DNA from: JAHEFU01 sp020440645 | GTDB lineage: Bacteria > 4484-113 > JAFGCY01 | Assembly (NCBI GenBank): GCA_020440645.1 | Contig: JAGRNR010000008.1 | Span: forward strand, 31,094 to 95,093 | Length of the DNA: 64,000 nucleotides | Direction: 5' to 3' | Part shown: piece by piece, positions 63,440-64,000 of the stretch | Layout: each line of letters opens with the position of its first letter | Position numbering within the stretch: position 1 is the stretch's first letter | The notes under the pieces: model-generated | What the model was told of the DNA's origin: nothing | Database searches by the model: none | The model's input: only the letters and a program-made list of their open reading frames with translations | Made by a program: the position numbers and the translations under genes

Positions 63440-64000
63440 TACGGTTCAGAACATAGGTAACGGTTTAGGCTCAATACATGGGTAACGTTTCAATTGAACT
63501 ATTGTACGTCATCGGGTATTGCCCCTGACCAGTTCCCCTTCCAGTGGCAGCACCACTTCGTCCCTCAGGTTGAGCCTGCCGAGGCAGAGCTGCGCGAACC
63601 ATACCCTGTACTCCTGTGATCCCTGCGGCTGTAGTCCAACATGCCAGCCCCGCAGTGCCGTTGTCAGGTTGATCAGACGCCTGTCCAGCTTGAAGCAGCC
63701 ATTGCCCGTCACCTTGCGTCGCAGGTATCCCGCCGGGTAGTGCAGCTCGAATTCCTCCGACCTGAACCTGCGCTGTGACTTCACATACAGCTCGGCCGGG
63801 CAGCACATGCCAATGGCTTCATGCGGCCGTTGCGTGTTGTACTCCTCGCGCCAGATGTCCAGCGCGGCCTGCTGTGTTGGCAAGTCGCCATCCACCCGGC
63901 TCTCCACCTCGCAGGCGATCTCACGATGCATCCGCTCATGGCTGCCGTTCTGGTCGGGCCTGCCGGGATCTATGCGGTCCAGGCTGATGCCCAGCGCCAG
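63440..64000 (-). mobile_element. IS481-type insertion sequence (right part; continues past the window)
   Basis: Between the heptamer tract and the transposase stop lie two direct copies of ACATxGGTAACG (about 63450-63461 and 63477-63488) with GTTTAGGCTCAAT between, as found at ends of IS481 elements. The exact terminal base and target duplication cannot be fixed without the other end. Confidence 0.7.
63509..64000 (-). CDS. IS481-family transposase, C-terminal part (5' end beyond window)
   Basis: At least 163 residues. LALGISLDRIDPGRPDQNGSHERMHREI is the end of the DDE integrase core with the catalytic Glu region (NGSHERMHR), followed by QQAALDIWREEYNTQRPHEAIGMCCPAELY, diagnostic of IS481-type transposases, and a C-terminal beta domain. 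The reading frame is intact as far as seen, so the element may be functional. Confidence 0.9.
   Translation of the reverse strand: MALGISLDRIDPGRPDQNGSHERMHREIACEVESRVDGDLPTQQAALDIWREEYNTQRPHEAIGMCCPAELYVKSQRRFRSEEFELHYPAGYLRRKVTGNGCFKLDRRLINLTTALRGWHVGLQPQGSQEYRVWFAQLCLGRLNLRDEVVLPLEGELVRGNTR

Overview
The window looks like chromosomal DNA of a high-GC, Gram-negative-type bacterium from a poorly sampled lineage. Lipoproteins with classical lipoboxes are abundant, housekeeping genes (rsmA, xseA, accC with its biotin carrier, rpsF-rpsR-rplI) are scattered among them, and there is no phage block. The phylum cannot be fixed by eye; Armatimonadota-, Planctomycetota- or similar candidate-phylum affiliation is only a guess. 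No rRNA, tRNA or CRISPR array was seen.

Layout. 1-2 kb: an NfeD-flotillin pair. 2.3-9.8 kb: three large secreted proteins and a TPR protein. 10-22 kb: a MoeA-like protein, a NosL-like protein, a CYTH protein, small AT-rich accessory genes including an orphan HicB, rsmA, a trans-sulfuration enzyme, a CNNM/CorC protein and four membrane proteins. 22-28 kb: a dockerin lipoprotein, xseA and a short-chain reductase. 28.8-31.8 kb: an AT-rich two-gene island (OLD-type ATPase/TOPRIM nuclease plus a two-TM PLD-like protein) that looks like a defence cassette. 31.9-40.8 kb: a UvrD-type helicase with a large insert, an AAC(3)-like acetyltransferase, biotin carboxylase plus carrier, and two TlpA-like thiol proteins. 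41-56 kb: giant PKD/Fn3/beta-propeller lipoproteins, two of them recent duplicates, and cohesin/dockerin-bearing lipoproteins. 56-64 kb: an inverted-repeat-flanked four-helix-bundle gene, two exported proteins, three ribosomal protein genes, a pseudopilin-like protein, a gene interrupted by an in-frame TGA, a TPR protein and an IS481-type transposase.

Two genome-wide habits stand out. First, many genes have a -10 box (TATAAT, TAGAAT, TACAAT or similar) exactly six bases before the start codon, with no Shine-Dalgarno, which predicts leaderless mRNAs; other genes, mainly operon-internal or exported ones, use normal Shine-Dalgarno sites. Second, the long non-coding stretches are mosaics of palindromic cassettes whose stems differ in sequence but keep base pairing, and of 6- or 7-base tandem repeats like the STRR repeats of cyanobacteria. 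One hairpin family sits directly after stop codons in gene orientation, and some tandem repeats have become part of coding sequences.

Six secreted proteins share an unnamed N-terminal domain with a TGRW...GPF core, three of them under a near-identical promoter. Together with the cohesin and dockerin modules they suggest a modular cell-surface system. All calls rest on reading the sequence; no database or folding program was run.
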